In this document: positions 18,912-28,205 of the stretch, piece after piece | How positions within the stretch are numbered: the first letter of the stretch is position 1 | How the letters are laid out: every line of letters begins with the position of its first letter | Notes under the pieces: generated by a model | Told to the model about the DNA's origin: nothing | The model's database searches: none | Seen by the model: only the letters and a program-made list of their open reading frames with translations | DNA from: Hyphococcus sp. | GTDB taxonomy: Bacteria > Pseudomonadota > Alphaproteobacteria > Caulobacterales > Parvularculaceae | Direction: 5' to 3' | DNA: 64,000 nt | Assembly: GCA_028289605.1 (NCBI GenBank) | Contig: JANQON010000008.1 | Location: 1-64,000 of the forward strand | Made by a program: the position numbers and the translations under genes

Positions 18912-20869
18912 GAGACAGATCCAAGCGCAGCGTCCGGCGCGCTCGCACGATGCGCCGCCCGCTTCGGCAGGCCGGCGATGACGCCGCCGACCGCAAGCAT
19001 GCCGCTGCCGAACCACATCCAAAAAACAAAGGGATTATAATACGCCTTGACCGCCCAGCCCGCCGCGCTGCGGCGCTCGCCAAGCACAACATAAAGATCG
19101 CCCATCGCCGTGGTGCGGATAGCCGCTTCCGTCGTCTGCATCTGACGCACCGGATAAAAACGCCGTTCCGCAACAAGTTCCGTAACGTCTTTTCCGCTTT
19201 TCACGATAGAGAATCGTGCGGACTCTGAAAGGAAATTCGGACCCTCCAGATTCTCGACCGACGTCAGCGTTGCGTCAAAACCGCCAACGCTGATGACGTC
19301 CCCGACATTCATGAGACGGACGGTTTCCACGCGCCAGACGCCCGCGCCCATAACGCCGATAACAATCACCGCGACGCCGACATGGGCTACCGTCATGCCT
19401 AAATACGGCCGCGGTAGTCCGCCCAACCTGCTCCAGGCCCGCTTCGGTTCAGCCGTCAATCTGATGCGTTTGCCAAGATCGATCAGCGCGCCGCCGCCGG
19501 CCCAGACCGCGAGTCCGGCGCCGAAGGCGGCGACGATGGTTTTCGGCCAGGCCAGCCACGCTGCAAGCACGACAACAACGAATGCGGCGCCTGCCGCCGG
19601 CGCGGCTGCGCGCAGCGCCTCCACGAGGCGGCCCTTCTTCCAGGCGAGCATGGCGCCGGGCGCCATGGCGAACAGCATCAAGGCGGAAAGCGGCGCAAAG
19701 ACCGCGTTAAAATACGGCGCACCCACGGACAGTCGTTCGCCGGAGAGAATATCGACGAACAATGGGTAAAACGTTCCGATGAACACCGTCGCCGTCATGG
19801 TGCACAAGATCACGTTGTTGACGACCAACGCGCCTTCGCGACTCACCGGTTCAAACGATCCTTCGCTTTGCAACTTCCCGGCGCGCAGGGCGAACAATGT
19901 CAATGATCCGCCGATGGCGAAGGCCAATATGGCGAGGATGAAAACGCCGCGCTGGGGATCGACGGCGAAGGCGTGAACGGACGTCAGTATCCCTGAGCGC
20001 ACAAGGAACGTGCCGACGAGGCTCAAGGAGAAGGCGAGAATCGCAAGCAACACGGTCCAGACTTTCAACGCGCCGCGCTTTTCCACCACCCGGATCGAAT
20101 GCAGCAGCGCCGTGCCGGCGAGCCAGGGCATGAAGCTGGCGTTTTCTACCGGATCCCACGCCCAGAAACCGCCCCAGCCAAGCTCGTAATAGGCCCACCA
20201 ACTCCCAAGTGCGATGCCGATCGTCAGGAACACCCATGCCGCCAGCGCAAACGGCCTGACCGCCCGCGCCCATTCGGCGTCTATGCGCCCTTGAATAAGG
20301 CCGGCCACCGCGTAGGCGAAGGTGATCGAAAACCCGACATAGCCGAGATACAAAAACGGCGGGTGGATGATCAGCCCCGGGTCCTGCAACAGGGGATTGA
20401 GATCCATGCCGTCGACCGGCGCCGGCAGCACTCGTGCAAACGGATTAGACGTGAAGATGATAAAGGCGAGAAACGCCGCAGCGACCAGTCCCTGGACGCT
20501 CACGGTCATCGCTGTTAGCGCTGAGTCCTTCGTCGCAGCGACGGCGGCGCCGAAGGCGGCGAGGATCAGCGCCCATAACAGCATGGATCCTTCGTGATTC
20601 CCCCAGACGCCGGTGAGTTTGTAGATAAACGGCTTGGCCGAATGGGAATTCTGGACCACGTTTGCGACCGAGAAATCCGAAACCGCATGGGCCTGGGTCA
20701 GGCATGCAAACGCCAGAACGATGAGCAGTCCCTGCGCTATCGCTGCTGCGTGGGCCGTAGACCGCACGGCAACATCGCCTTTCAGCGCCCCCGCGAGGGG
20801 GAGCGTTCCCTGATAAATCGCCGCCAGAAAGGCGAGGATCAACGCAAAATTGCCGACTTCGACGAACAT
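18908..20869 (-). CDS. ccmF: Heme lyase subunit CcmF
   Basis: CcmF is the large membrane subunit of the heme-apocytochrome c ligase. The start is the ATG read from 20869 (MFVEVGNFAL), which gives 653 residues, normal for the family. The frame is open to 21052, but those residues are hydrophilic and unrelated. The WWD heme-binding signature reads GGFWAWDPVENASFMPWL and is flanked by conserved His-containing loops (YKLTGVWGNHEGSMLLW). There are about 14-15 membrane helices. It heads the leftward operon ccmF-G-H-I and is divergent from ccmD. Confidence 0.95.
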   Translation of the reverse strand: MFVEVGNFALILAFLAAIYQGTLPLAGALKGDVAVRSTAHAAAIAQGLLIVLAFACLTQAHAVSDFSVANVVQNSHSAKPFIYKLTGVWGNHEGSMLLWALILAAFGAAVAATKDSALTAMTVSVQGLVAAAFLAFIIFTSNPFARVLPAPVDGMDLNPLLQDPGLIIHPPFLYLGYVGFSITFAYAVAGLIQGRIDAEWARAVRPFALAAWVFLTIGIALGSWWAYYELGWGGFWAWDPVENASFMPWLAGTALLHSIRVVEKRGALKVWTVLLAILAFSLSLVGTFLVRSGILTSVHAFAVDPQRGVFILAILAFAIGGSLTLFALRAGKLQSEGSFEPVSREGALVVNNVILCTMTATVFIGTFYPLFVDILSGERLSVGAPYFNAVFAPLSALMLFAMAPGAMLAWKKGRLVEALRAAAPAAGAAFVVVVLAAWLAWPKTIVAAFGAGLAVWAGGGALIDLGKRIRLTAEPKRAWSRLGGLPRPYLGMTVAHVGVAVIVIGVMGAGVWRVETVRLMNVGDVISVGGFDATLTSVENLEGPNFLSESARFSIVKSGKDVTELVAERRFYPVRQMQTTEAAIRTTAMGDLYVVLGERRSAAGWAVKAYYNPFVFWMWFGSGMLAVGGVIAGLPKRAAHRASAPDAALGSVS

Positions 20870-21082
20870 ACCGACTCCATAGCGTGCTTGGCGGTCCGGC
20901 GCACTGCGGATTTTTGTCATCTCTGATCGAAACGGCGCTCTTTCCTGAAAAACCGGGATCCGACAGATAAACACGGCGGAGCGGATTGCCGTTCGGCCAG
21001 CGTGACCACACTCCCGCTTTCGCGGGTGCATAGAGGGTGCTAGGACCTCCACAGATAGTCGCGCGCAAAGGAATGCAACGCC

Positions 21083-21244
21083 TTGTCTGAATTTCTCGCC
21101 ATGGGCGGCTATGCAGCGTTTGTCTGGCCAGCCTACCTGATCAGCGTTCTGGTCCTGGGCGTTCTGACCTATGTCATTTGGCGTCGCGGCCGTGTCCTGA
21201 AACAGCGCTTGCAGGCGCTCAAAGACGCCAAGAAAACCGACTAG
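21083..21244 (+). CDS. ccmD: Heme exporter protein CcmD
   Basis: This 53-residue gene starts at a TTG with AAAGGA at 21067-21072. The protein reads SEFLAMGGYAAFVWPAY, then a single membrane helix and a basic tail (WRRGRVLKQRLQALKDAKK), the exact layout of CcmD, which is needed to release holo-CcmE from CcmABC. It is not in its usual place between ccmC and ccmE but 4 kb away, divergent from ccmF. The frame of the downstream sulfite dehydrogenase is the same as that of ccmD, separated by its TAG. Confidence 0.88.
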   Translation: MSEFLAMGGYAAFVWPAYLISVLVLGVLTYVIWRRGRVLKQRLQALKDAKKTD

Positions 21245-21370
21245 TTCGACGCGCCGCGCCCTGCCCGACCGTATTGCCTTCGGGCGCCGACGGTTTTATG
21301 TCGGGGCGAAATTTCGAAGGGGCTCGAGATCGACGGGAAGGTCAACACCGGACTGAGCCGACGCGCCGTC

Positions 21371-22567
21371 TTGCGCAGCGCAAGCTTTGCCGCGGCGCTC
21401 GGCGCGCCTATTCCCTTCTCAAGATTTCTTCCCGAAGGCCTTCTTCCCGTCGCGCTGGCGCAGTCTCCTTTTTCCGCCGCGGACGTGGGCAAGGACGGCC
21501 TCACCGTGCTCGGCGACCGCCCCATCAACCTGGAAACGCCGCCGCACCTGCTCGATGACGAGATCACCCCAGCGATTCGGCTGTTCGTTCGCAATAATGG
21601 TCTGCCGCCGGACGTTGAAGGCGTTGAGGACGATGGTTGGACGGTGACCATCGACGGCGAGGTCGATGAACCGCTACGCCTCTCAATCGCCGACCTTAAG
21701 TCGCAGTTTGAAACCGTCACGCTGCAGCTGCAGCTCGAATGCGCCGGGAACGGACGAAAGTTTTTTAGCCCGGGCGCGTCCGGCAACCAGTGGACGTTCG
21801 GCGCCGTCGGATGTCCCGAATGGACCGGCGTGCGCTTGCGTGACGCTCTCAACGCCGCGGGCGTCAAAGACAGCGCGGTCTACACCGCTCACATCGGCGC
21901 CGACGCCCACCTTTCCGGCGATCCCGACAAGAGACCGTTGTCACGAGGCGTGCCGGTCGACAAGGCGATGGATCCGCACAACCTCATCGCTTGGGCGATG
22001 AATGGCGAGGACATGCCCGTCCTGAACGGTCATCCGCTGAGGCTTGTCGTGCCGGGCTGGCCGGGCTCGTGCTCCCAGAAATGGCTGACACAGATCACGC
22101 TGCGCGATCGCGTCCATGACGGCGCAAAAATGATGGGCGACGCCTATCGTATGCCGAAACGCCCCGTTACGCCGGGGGCCGCTGTGGCCGACGAAGACAT
22201 GGCGATCATCAAGTCCTTACCCGTGAAATCCCTCATCACCTTTCCGCAGACAGGCGCCCGCATCGCCGTGGACGATCAAGCGGAGATAAGAGGGCATGCC
22301 TGGGCCGGCGATCTCGATGTCGAGGCGGTCGACATATCCACCGATTTCGGCGCCACTTGGACCGCAGCGACATTGGGATCGCTCGCCAATCCATACGCCT
22401 GGCGCCGCTGGCGCGCCGAGATCGCGCTCCCGGAACCCGGCTATTACGAGGTTTGGGCGCGCGCCCGGGATACCGAAGGCAGGATGCAGCCGCCCTTGCC
22501 TCCGGGATGGAACCCAAAAGGGTATCTCAACAACATGCAGCATCGCATCGCCCTCTTTGCGGTCTGA
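21371..22567 (+). CDS. sorA: Molybdopterin-dependent sulfite dehydrogenase (SorA/SoxC-like catalytic subunit)
   Basis: The protein belongs to the sulfite oxidase family, which oxidises sulfite to sulfate at a Moco centre. The molybdenum-ligand cysteine is in LQLECAGNGRKFF, and further conserved segments are GVRLRDAL and VVPGWPGSCSQKWL. A C-terminal Ig-like dimerisation domain follows (from about 290). The first standard start is a TTG at 21371. However, a twin-arginine motif, SRRAVLRS, lies across and just before it in frame, with no ATG, GTG or TTG upstream before the ccmD stop. The real start is therefore probably non-standard (for example ATC at 21329, with AAGGGG 6 bp before it). A cytochrome c gene follows by 1 bp. 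Confidence 0.85.
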   Translation: MRSASFAAALGAPIPFSRFLPEGLLPVALAQSPFSAADVGKDGLTVLGDRPINLETPPHLLDDEITPAIRLFVRNNGLPPDVEGVEDDGWTVTIDGEVDEPLRLSIADLKSQFETVTLQLQLECAGNGRKFFSPGASGNQWTFGAVGCPEWTGVRLRDALNAAGVKDSAVYTAHIGADAHLSGDPDKRPLSRGVPVDKAMDPHNLIAWAMNGEDMPVLNGHPLRLVVPGWPGSCSQKWLTQITLRDRVHDGAKMMGDAYRMPKRPVTPGAAVADEDMAIIKSLPVKSLITFPQTGARIAVDDQAEIRGHAWAGDLDVEAVDISTDFGATWTAATLGSLANPYAWRRWRAEIALPEPGYYEVWARARDTEGRMQPPLPPGWNPKGYLNNMQHRIALFAV

Positions 22568-22568
22568 T

Positions 22569-23033
22569 ATGGATCAGCCGCCGAAAGCGTCCCTCGCCTT
22601 CTTCGCGCTCGCGATGGGCATGTTCCTCTGGGGGATTACAGCGACACGCACGCCCGACGGTTCGCGTCCTTCGGGTCCGCTCGCTGAAACGGCGTCGACA
22701 GCAAAGGACGGCGAGACGATCGCGGTTGTCGCGCCAGATTACGCCTGGAGCTTTAACGCCCTCGACCCGGGCATGTCCAAGACAATGACCGCGGCGGCGA
22801 TGTTTAATCCGTCTGATGATTATTGGGGGCTGCCGCGGCAGGGCGCCTATGACCTGGTGGCGGGGTATTGCGGCGCCTGCCACTCCCTGCGCATCGTGAT
22901 GCAGCAACGCGCGTCCGAGTCGCGGTGGCGTGAACTCATGACATGGATGGTTGAAAAGCAGGGCATGGCGCCGCCGCCGGATCAACACCGCGAGGAGATG
23001 GTCGCCTATCTTGCGGCGGAATTCGGCGACTGA
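22569..23033 (+). CDS. c-type cytochrome, probable electron acceptor subunit of the sulfite dehydrogenase
   Basis: This 154-residue protein has an N-terminal membrane segment (about 7-24) acting as signal or anchor and a single heme c site, CGACH (101-105). Met residues around 123-133 (LMTWMVEKQGM) can supply the sixth ligand. It starts one base after the stop of the sulfite dehydrogenase gene, so it should form the SorB-like partner that takes electrons from the Moco subunit. The nearby Ccm genes would mature it. The residues between 30 and 90 show no known domain. Confidence 0.82.
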   Translation: MDQPPKASLAFFALAMGMFLWGITATRTPDGSRPSGPLAETASTAKDGETIAVVAPDYAWSFNALDPGMSKTMTAAAMFNPSDDYWGLPRQGAYDLVAGYCGACHSLRIVMQQRASESRWRELMTWMVEKQGMAPPPDQHREEMVAYLAAEFGD

Positions 23034-23042
23034 ACGCAAGTC

Positions 23043-24560
23043 TCAGTCGATATCGAACTCGACCCCCTGCGCTAAAGGCAGTTCAGACGAATAATTCACC
23101 GTGTTGGTCTGCCGACGCATATAGGACTTCCACGCGTCGGAGCCCGACTCGCGGCCGCCGCCGGTTTCTTTTTCGCCGCCGAAGGCGCCGCCGATTTCCG
23201 CGCCCGAGGTGCCGAGATTGACATTGGCGATGCCGCAGTCCGATCCGGCCGCCGACAAAAACGCCCCCTCCTCGCGCATATCCGTCGTGAACAACGCCGA
23301 CGACAATCCTGCGCCGACAGCGTTCTGCATCGCGACCGCGTCTTCAAAGTCCTCATATCGAAAGACATAGAGGATCGGGGCGAATGTCTCCTCGAGCGCC
23401 GGACCCTCATGCGCCGCCATTTCCACGATCGCCGGGCGCACATAGACGCCGCCATCCGCTTCGAGACGCTCGCCCCCGTGAATGACGCCGCCCAGGTCGG
23501 CTGCGCGATCGATCGCCGCACGCATGCCGCCAAAGGCCGCCTCATCGATCAACGGACCAATCAGGTTTTTCGGATCGCGCGGATCGCCGATCGCGATTGA
23601 CGCCATTGCGCTGTTCAAACGGGAAAAGAACGCGTCGTAAATGTCAGCATGCAGAAACAAACGGCGGAGCGAGGTGCATCGCTGACCGGTTGTGCCGGCG
23701 GCGGAGAACAAGACCCCCCTCAGGGCGAGACCCTGATCAGCCGACGGCGCCACAATGGCCGCATTGTTGCCGCCCAATTCAAGGATAGTCTTGGCGAAGC
23801 GGCGCGCGGCGCGCTCGCCGACGGCGCGGCCCATCGCGGTGGAGCCCGTCGCCGATATGAGTGCGACGCGCCGATCACCGACAAGCGCTTCGCCTGTTTC
23901 ACTGCCGCCGACAATAACGGCGGACAGGCCGTCCGGAGCGTCTGCGAAATCGCCGCCGACGCGGTCCACGATCGCCTGCACCGCGAGCGCCGTCAGCGGC
24001 GTTTTTTCGGACGGCTTCCAGACAACGGCATTGCCGCAGACAAAGGCGAGCGCCGCGTTCCACGACCATACGGCGACGGGAAAGTTGAATGCGGAAATGA
24101 CCCCGACAACACCCAGCGGATGCCAGGTCTCCATCAGGCGGTGGCCGGGGCGTTCACTGGCGATGGTGAGCCCATGCAACTGGCGCGACAGGCCCACCGC
24201 GAAATCGCAGATGTCGATCATCTCCTGGACTTCGCCGAGGCCTTCGGAAATCGGCTTGCCGCACTCAATGGTAACCAACCGGCCGAGCGTTTTTTTGTGC
24301 TCGCGCAGCGCCAGACCGAGCCTGCGGACAAACTCGCCGCGCACCGGCGGCGGCGTTGTCCGCCATGCCAAATAGGCTTCATGGGCGCGGGCGACCGCAT
24401 CGCTGACGGCGCTCGAAGCGGATTCCTCAATGCTGGCGATGGCGACGCCGTCAATTGGCGACGCGACCTGGAGGGTTCCGCCGTCGAGAGAGGCCACAAC
24501 GCCAAGCTCTTCCAAAATTGCTCTTGCGTCGTCGCGAGGGGATTTAAGAGTTTTGTTCAT
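23043..24560 (-). CDS. amaB: Aldehyde dehydrogenase, ALDH7 family (L-piperidine-6-carboxylate/aminoadipate-semialdehyde dehydrogenase)
   Basis: This 505-residue NAD(P)+-dependent dehydrogenase has a catalytic Cys in GTTGQRCTSLRRLF and a general-base Glu in LELGGNNAAIV, both in the form typical of ALDH7 (antiquitin/AmaB). Cofactor-binding segments AFNFPVAVWSWN and WKPSEKTPLTA are present. AmaB oxidises alpha-aminoadipate semialdehyde in lysine catabolism. Convergent with the cytochrome gene. A GntR regulator and isovaleryl-CoA dehydrogenase lie upstream on the same strand but across a 135-bp gap with a palindromic repeat. The exact substrate is inferred from family only. Confidence 0.88.
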   Translation of the reverse strand: MNKTLKSPRDDARAILEELGVVASLDGGTLQVASPIDGVAIASIEESASSAVSDAVARAHEAYLAWRTTPPPVRGEFVRRLGLALREHKKTLGRLVTIECGKPISEGLGEVQEMIDICDFAVGLSRQLHGLTIASERPGHRLMETWHPLGVVGVISAFNFPVAVWSWNAALAFVCGNAVVWKPSEKTPLTALAVQAIVDRVGGDFADAPDGLSAVIVGGSETGEALVGDRRVALISATGSTAMGRAVGERAARRFAKTILELGGNNAAIVAPSADQGLALRGVLFSAAGTTGQRCTSLRRLFLHADIYDAFFSRLNSAMASIAIGDPRDPKNLIGPLIDEAAFGGMRAAIDRAADLGGVIHGGERLEADGGVYVRPAIVEMAAHEGPALEETFAPILYVFRYEDFEDAVAMQNAVGAGLSSALFTTDMREEGAFLSAAGSDCGIANVNLGTSGAEIGGAFGGEKETGGGRESGSDAWKSYMRRQTNTVNYSSELPLAQGVEFDID

Positions 24561-24572
24561 TTCTAACCTCTC

Positions 24573-24674
24573 CCGCTCATCCCCGCGGAAGCGGGGATCC
24601 AGCTGCTTCCGTGTGTTGGGCTAGCTGGTTTGTTCTTGGTGAGAATGAATCGCCGTTACAGCGGGGATGAGCGG
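24573..24674. repeat. Paired palindromic repeat (GCTCATCCCCGC family), copy 1
   Basis: CCGCTCATCCCCGC (24573-24586) is repeated in inverted form at 24661-24674. Next to the left arm, a short hairpin CCCCGCGGAAGCGGGG sits with ATCCA behind it. The same core is found at 28080-28173 and 31681-31754. This copy fills the gap between the GntR gene and the ALDH gene. Confidence 0.8.
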
Positions 24675-24695
24675 TTTTAAAACTGACCCCAATAC

Positions 24696-25424
24696 CTAAA
24701 CCACCGGCGCATCGAGATCGAGCCCGGCGACCTTGCAGCCCCGCGCAATGTCGTCGGTGTGGCGGCGCATCCATTTTTCCGTTTCGGCGCCGTCTTTCGC
24801 TTCCAGCGCGGCAATGATGTGCTGTTGCGCCTCTACGATGCGCGGGCGCGCATTCGGCGCCTTTTCAATGACGCGGCGCAGGCTGGCTTCGATCGTCATG
24901 TTGAGCGAATCCAGCATCGCCAGCATGACCCGGTTATTGAGCCCGCTCGCAATCTCATGGAAAAACTCTACCGCGCCGATTACCACGGCCTGGGTATCGC
25001 GATCGCTGCGCCCGGCAAGTTCGGCGTTGATGGCGTGCAGCTTGTCGATCGTCGTCCGGTCAAGACGTTGCGCCGCGAGACGGGCCGAAGGCGGATAGAT
25101 GGTCGTCAGGCTTTCCCAGACTTCGCGGAAAGTTGACCCGCCCAGGAAAAGGCCGCGACTGGCGGCGGCGGCGACATCGTGGGCGCCCGGACGCCGAACG
25201 AACAACCGTTTTGCAGGACCGCGAATAATCAGTCCGGTTTGCTCCAGCATGCGGATGCCTTCGCGCACCGTCGATCGGGTGACGGCGAACTGGTCGCACA
25301 GTTCCGCCTCCGTCGGCAGGCTTGCGCCGTCGGCGAGATCGCCGGACACGATCTTTTCCTCAATCGCGCGACAGACCTTCAGATACGCCGGTTCGCGGGT
25401 GAGCGGTTTGAAGTCTCCGTCCAT
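24696..25424 (-). CDS. FadR/GntR family transcriptional regulator (FCD domain)
   Basis: A 242-residue regulator. The start is the ATG read from 25424, five bases after the ivd stop; a TTG seven codons earlier lies inside ivd. The winged-helix domain (about 10-75) reads SLPTEAELCDQFAVTRSTVREGIRMLE, the GntR signature. The rest is an all-helical FCD domain (from about 95) with His residues suited to metal and ligand binding (VEFFHEIASG, QQHIIAALE, MRRHTDDI). Cotranscribed with ivd by spacing, so it may control branched-chain acyl-CoA catabolism. The ligand is unknown. Confidence 0.88.
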   Translation of the reverse strand: MDGDFKPLTREPAYLKVCRAIEEKIVSGDLADGASLPTEAELCDQFAVTRSTVREGIRMLEQTGLIIRGPAKRLFVRRPGAHDVAAAASRGLFLGGSTFREVWESLTTIYPPSARLAAQRLDRTTIDKLHAINAELAGRSDRDTQAVVIGAVEFFHEIASGLNNRVMLAMLDSLNMTIEASLRRVIEKAPNARPRIVEAQQHIIAALEAKDGAETEKWMRRHTDDIARGCKVAGLDLDAPVV

Positions 25425-25428
25425 CCGC

Positions 25429-26601
25429 TCAGCCTGTCTTTTCAAAAAGCTCGCGACCGATCAGCATACGGCGTATTTCCGACGTGCCGGCGCCGATTTC
25501 ATAAAGCTTCGCGTCGCGCAATAGGCGGCCTGTCGGGTACTCGTTGATGTAGCCATTGCCGCCGAGCAACTGGATGGCGTCGAGTGCGACCTGCGTTGCT
25601 TTTTCGGCGGCGAACAAAATGCACCCGGCTGCATCTTGACGCGTTGTCTCACCCCGATCGCAGGCTTTTGCAACCTCGTAGACATAAGATTTCGCCGCAT
25701 TCGTCGTCACATACATGTCGGCGAGCTTACCCTGCACCAGCTGGAAGGAGCCAATGGGTTTACCGAATTGCTGGCGATCATGAACGTAAGGGATAACGAC
25801 ATCGAGACACGCCTGCATGATCCCGAGGGAGCCGGCGGACAAAACGGCGCGTTCGTAATCAAGACCGGACATCAAGACGCGAACGCCGTTGTTGACTTCA
25901 CCGAGTACGTTTTCTTCCGGCACTTCGCAGTCTTCAAATACAAGCTCGCATGTGTCGGAGCCGCGCATGCCGAGCTTGTCGAGTTTCTGCGCCGTCGAAA
26001 AACCCTTAAAGTCTTTTTCGATGATAAACGCGGTGATCCCGCGGGACCCCGCTTCCGGCTCCGTCTTTGCGTAAACCACAAGCGTATCGGCGCCCGGACC
26101 ATTGGTGATCCACATTTTGTTGCCGTTGAGGATATAGCGATCGCCCTTTTTCTCCGCTTTCGTCTTCATACTGACGACGTCGGAGCCGGAGCCCGGCTCC
26201 GACATGGCGAGCGCGCCAAGATGTTCGCCGCTGATAAGCTTGGGCAGATATTTCTGTTTCTGTTCCTTGGACGCGTTGATCTTGAGCTGGTTGACGCAGA
26301 GGTTGGAGTGCGCGCCGTAAGACAGTCCGACTGCGCCCGAAGCGCGCGAGATCTCTTCCATCACGACGCAATGGGCCACATAGCCGAGACCGGCGCCGCC
26401 ATACTCTTCTTCCACGGTGATGCCGAGCAGTCCAAGCTCGCCGAGCTCCGGCCAGAGATCGCGCGGGAACTTATTGCTTTCGTCGATCTCAGCCGCCCGC
26501 GGCGCTAACCGGTCGGCCGCCCATCGCGCGACCATGTCGCGCATTTCCTCGATCATGGGATCGAGGTCGAATTTCATGAACGCATGGCTGTTGGAGCGCA
26601 T
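25429..26601 (-). CDS. ivd: Isovaleryl-CoA dehydrogenase (acyl-CoA dehydrogenase family)
   Basis: A 390-residue FAD enzyme that oxidises isovaleryl-CoA to 3-methylcrotonyl-CoA in leucine breakdown. Acyl-CoA dehydrogenase motifs are in order: [39 protein letters not shown], and the C-terminal [22 protein letters not shown]. The catalytic Glu position unique to isovaleryl-CoA dehydrogenases is visible in [12 protein letters not shown]. No methylcrotonyl-CoA carboxylase genes are nearby. The GntR gene follows directly. Confidence 0.88.
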   Translation of the reverse strand: MRSNSHAFMKFDLDPMIEEMRDMVARWAADRLAPRAAEIDESNKFPRDLWPELGELGLLGITVEEEYGGAGLGYVAHCVVMEEISRASGAVGLSYGAHSNLCVNQLKINASKEQKQKYLPKLISGEHLGALAMSEPGSGSDVVSMKTKAEKKGDRYILNGNKMWITNGPGADTLVVYAKTEPEAGSRGITAFIIEKDFKGFSTAQKLDKLGMRGSDTCELVFEDCEVPEENVLGEVNNGVRVLMSGLDYERAVLSAGSLGIMQACLDVVIPYVHDRQQFGKPIGSFQLVQGKLADMYVTTNAAKSYVYEVAKACDRGETTRQDAAGCILFAAEKATQVALDAIQLLGGNGYINEYPTGRLLRDAKLYEIGAGTSEIRRMLIGRELFEKTG

Positions 26602-26726
26602 GAGTCGTATCCTCTTTTTTATTAAATTTCAACGCTTTATCGAGTGTTGATTTATTATCCGATTGTCGGACAACGCGGGATGTAGCAAGGCTTGCCCCCC
26701 TATGCAACCGTGCATTTCGCACAGCC

Positions 26727-27956
26727 TCAGGAGGCTGTTGCGCCGTCCGCTTTGGCGGCCGCGCCGGCCCCGTACATCCTGGACAGCGGCGCTGCGCTTA
26801 TCCCGTGCACAATCACGCTCAAGGCCACCGTGATGTAGACGATCGCCTCAATCTGAGAGAGCGCTTCCATTTCCTGGTGCTCGACCGCGATAAATAAAAA
26901 CAGAATGGATGCAAGGCCGCGCGGCCCGAACCAGCCGATGAACGCCATGGTCGGCGGTTTGACGCCGGATCCAATCAGAGACGCTGCAATCGGCGCCATC
27001 CGAATCACGGTCAGGCTTAGCACCGCGTAGAAGACGCAGAAGAACGTGAAGTGCTCCGTGGCGTCCGGAAGCAGTACCGCGCCGAAAAGAAAGAAGATCA
27101 CGAGGCTGAAGAGTTGTCCTTCCTCCTCGACAAATTCAGTCAAGGCGCCCGAACGTTTTTTGCAAAAGCTGCCGAACGCAAGACCGCCCACAAACGCGGC
27201 GATGAACCCGTTGCCGTCCACAAGGTGCGCGCCGAGCAGCGTCAGTATTGCGACACCGACGCAGGATAAGTTTCGGAAGGAGTGCGCAATCCAACCCCTG
27301 CCGTCTGCTTCGTGAATGAGTTTGCCTAGACCGCCGCCAAGAATAACGCCGACGACGGCGCCAATTGCAATCTGTTTGATTGTAAACCCGATCCAGTAGC
27401 CGGCGCCCTGCGTTTCGCCGGCCTCCGCGGAAAAGGCCAGCGCCGCAAAAAGCAGAACTGCCGGCAGTGCAAGGCCGTCATTCACCCCGGATTCCACAAG
27501 GATCGCCTGGCGGATTCGCGCCGGCACCGCTTTGCTGGTGACGACGGCGTAGCCCAGCGCCGCATCGGTCGGCGCGAGGATCGCAGCAATCAGCGCTGCT
27601 TCCATCCACGACAAATCCGGAAACATGAAAAATGCGACGCCGGCGCCGAGGGCGATTGTGAGCGGCAAGCCGACGAGGAGCAAACGGCGCGGCAACGCGT
27701 AATCCATCGCCAGTCGACGGCTGTTGGTCGCCGCTGCGTCGGCGAACAGAATGAACCCGAGCGTAAGCTCGCCGAAACCCTCCAGCACATGGCTGTCGAT
27801 CGACAGGTCAAAGAACCCAAAGGCGGCCGGTCCCGCCAAAAGCCCCGCAAACATGAACACCATCGGCGCTGAAACGAACGAGTTGGAGAGCCTCTCTGAA
27901 CAGACGGCGTAGAGCACGATGCAAATCGCGATGACGATGAGCGGTTCAGAAATCAT
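26727..27956 (-). CDS. Na+/H+ antiporter, CPA1 (NhaP-like) family
   Basis: A 409-residue integral membrane protein with about 11-12 helices that exchanges Na+ or K+ for H+. The family signature with the essential Asp is VESGVNDGLALP, and ILAPTDAALGYAVV carries the second conserved Asp. WFGPRGLASILF near the C-terminus matches the conserved Arg helix of CPA1 antiporters. There is no large cytosolic regulatory domain. Ion specificity cannot be read from the sequence. Confidence 0.9.
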   Translation of the reverse strand: MISEPLIVIAICIVLYAVCSERLSNSFVSAPMVFMFAGLLAGPAAFGFFDLSIDSHVLEGFGELTLGFILFADAAATNSRRLAMDYALPRRLLLVGLPLTIALGAGVAFFMFPDLSWMEAALIAAILAPTDAALGYAVVTSKAVPARIRQAILVESGVNDGLALPAVLLFAALAFSAEAGETQGAGYWIGFTIKQIAIGAVVGVILGGGLGKLIHEADGRGWIAHSFRNLSCVGVAILTLLGAHLVDGNGFIAAFVGGLAFGSFCKKRSGALTEFVEEEGQLFSLVIFFLFGAVLLPDATEHFTFFCVFYAVLSLTVIRMAPIAASLIGSGVKPPTMAFIGWFGPRGLASILFLFIAVEHQEMEALSQIEAIVYITVALSVIVHGISAAPLSRMYGAGAAAKADGATAS

Positions 27957-28079
27957 GGCGCGAAGCTATGCCTGTCAGCGTGCGGAAGGCAAATCACATA
28001 ACGCAGGCGCGTGTGGGTATGATCGAACTCGGCCACGTTCAGTATGAAGAGCTCAACCCGAAACGCCGAGAAAAGTCCA

Positions 28080-28173
28080 TTCCCCGCTCATCCCGGCGCA
28101 AGCCCGGATCTCATGATATTTTGCGGGGGATATGCCGTTGGAGGTCCCGGCTTGCGCCGGGATGAGCGGGGAA
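28080..28173. repeat. Paired palindromic repeat (GCTCATCCCCGC family), copy 2
   Basis: A perfect 25-bp inverted repeat has its left arm at 28080-28104, starting TTCCCCGCTCATCCCGG, and its right arm at 28149-28173. The 44-base loop is A/T-richer. It shares the GCTCATCCC core with the copies near 24.6 and 31.7 kb. It fills the 249-bp gap between the antiporter start and the xseA end. Confidence 0.85.
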
Positions 28174-28205
28174 ATCATTTCCAACCATCCAACTTGCAGG
28201 ACACA

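Noticed and set aside
20997..21032. Hairpin CCCGC/GCGGG upstream of ccmF as an attenuator
   Set aside because: It has a short stem with no T-tract, and the flanks look like a decayed copy of the intergenic palindrome family. It is mentioned only within that finding.
18908..21052. Longer ccmF reading frame with 61 extra N-terminal residues
   Set aside because: The extra part is hydrophilic, overlaps the divergent promoter region and does not fit the CcmF N-terminus, which begins with a membrane helix at MFVEVGNFAL.
23649..24566. Open frame of 305 codons on the plus strand
   Set aside because: It is antisense to the ALDH7 gene, whose catalytic Cys and Glu motifs fix the coding strand.
25636..26508. 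Open frame of 290 codons on the plus strand
   Set aside because: It is antisense to isovaleryl-CoA dehydrogenase, which is unmistakable.
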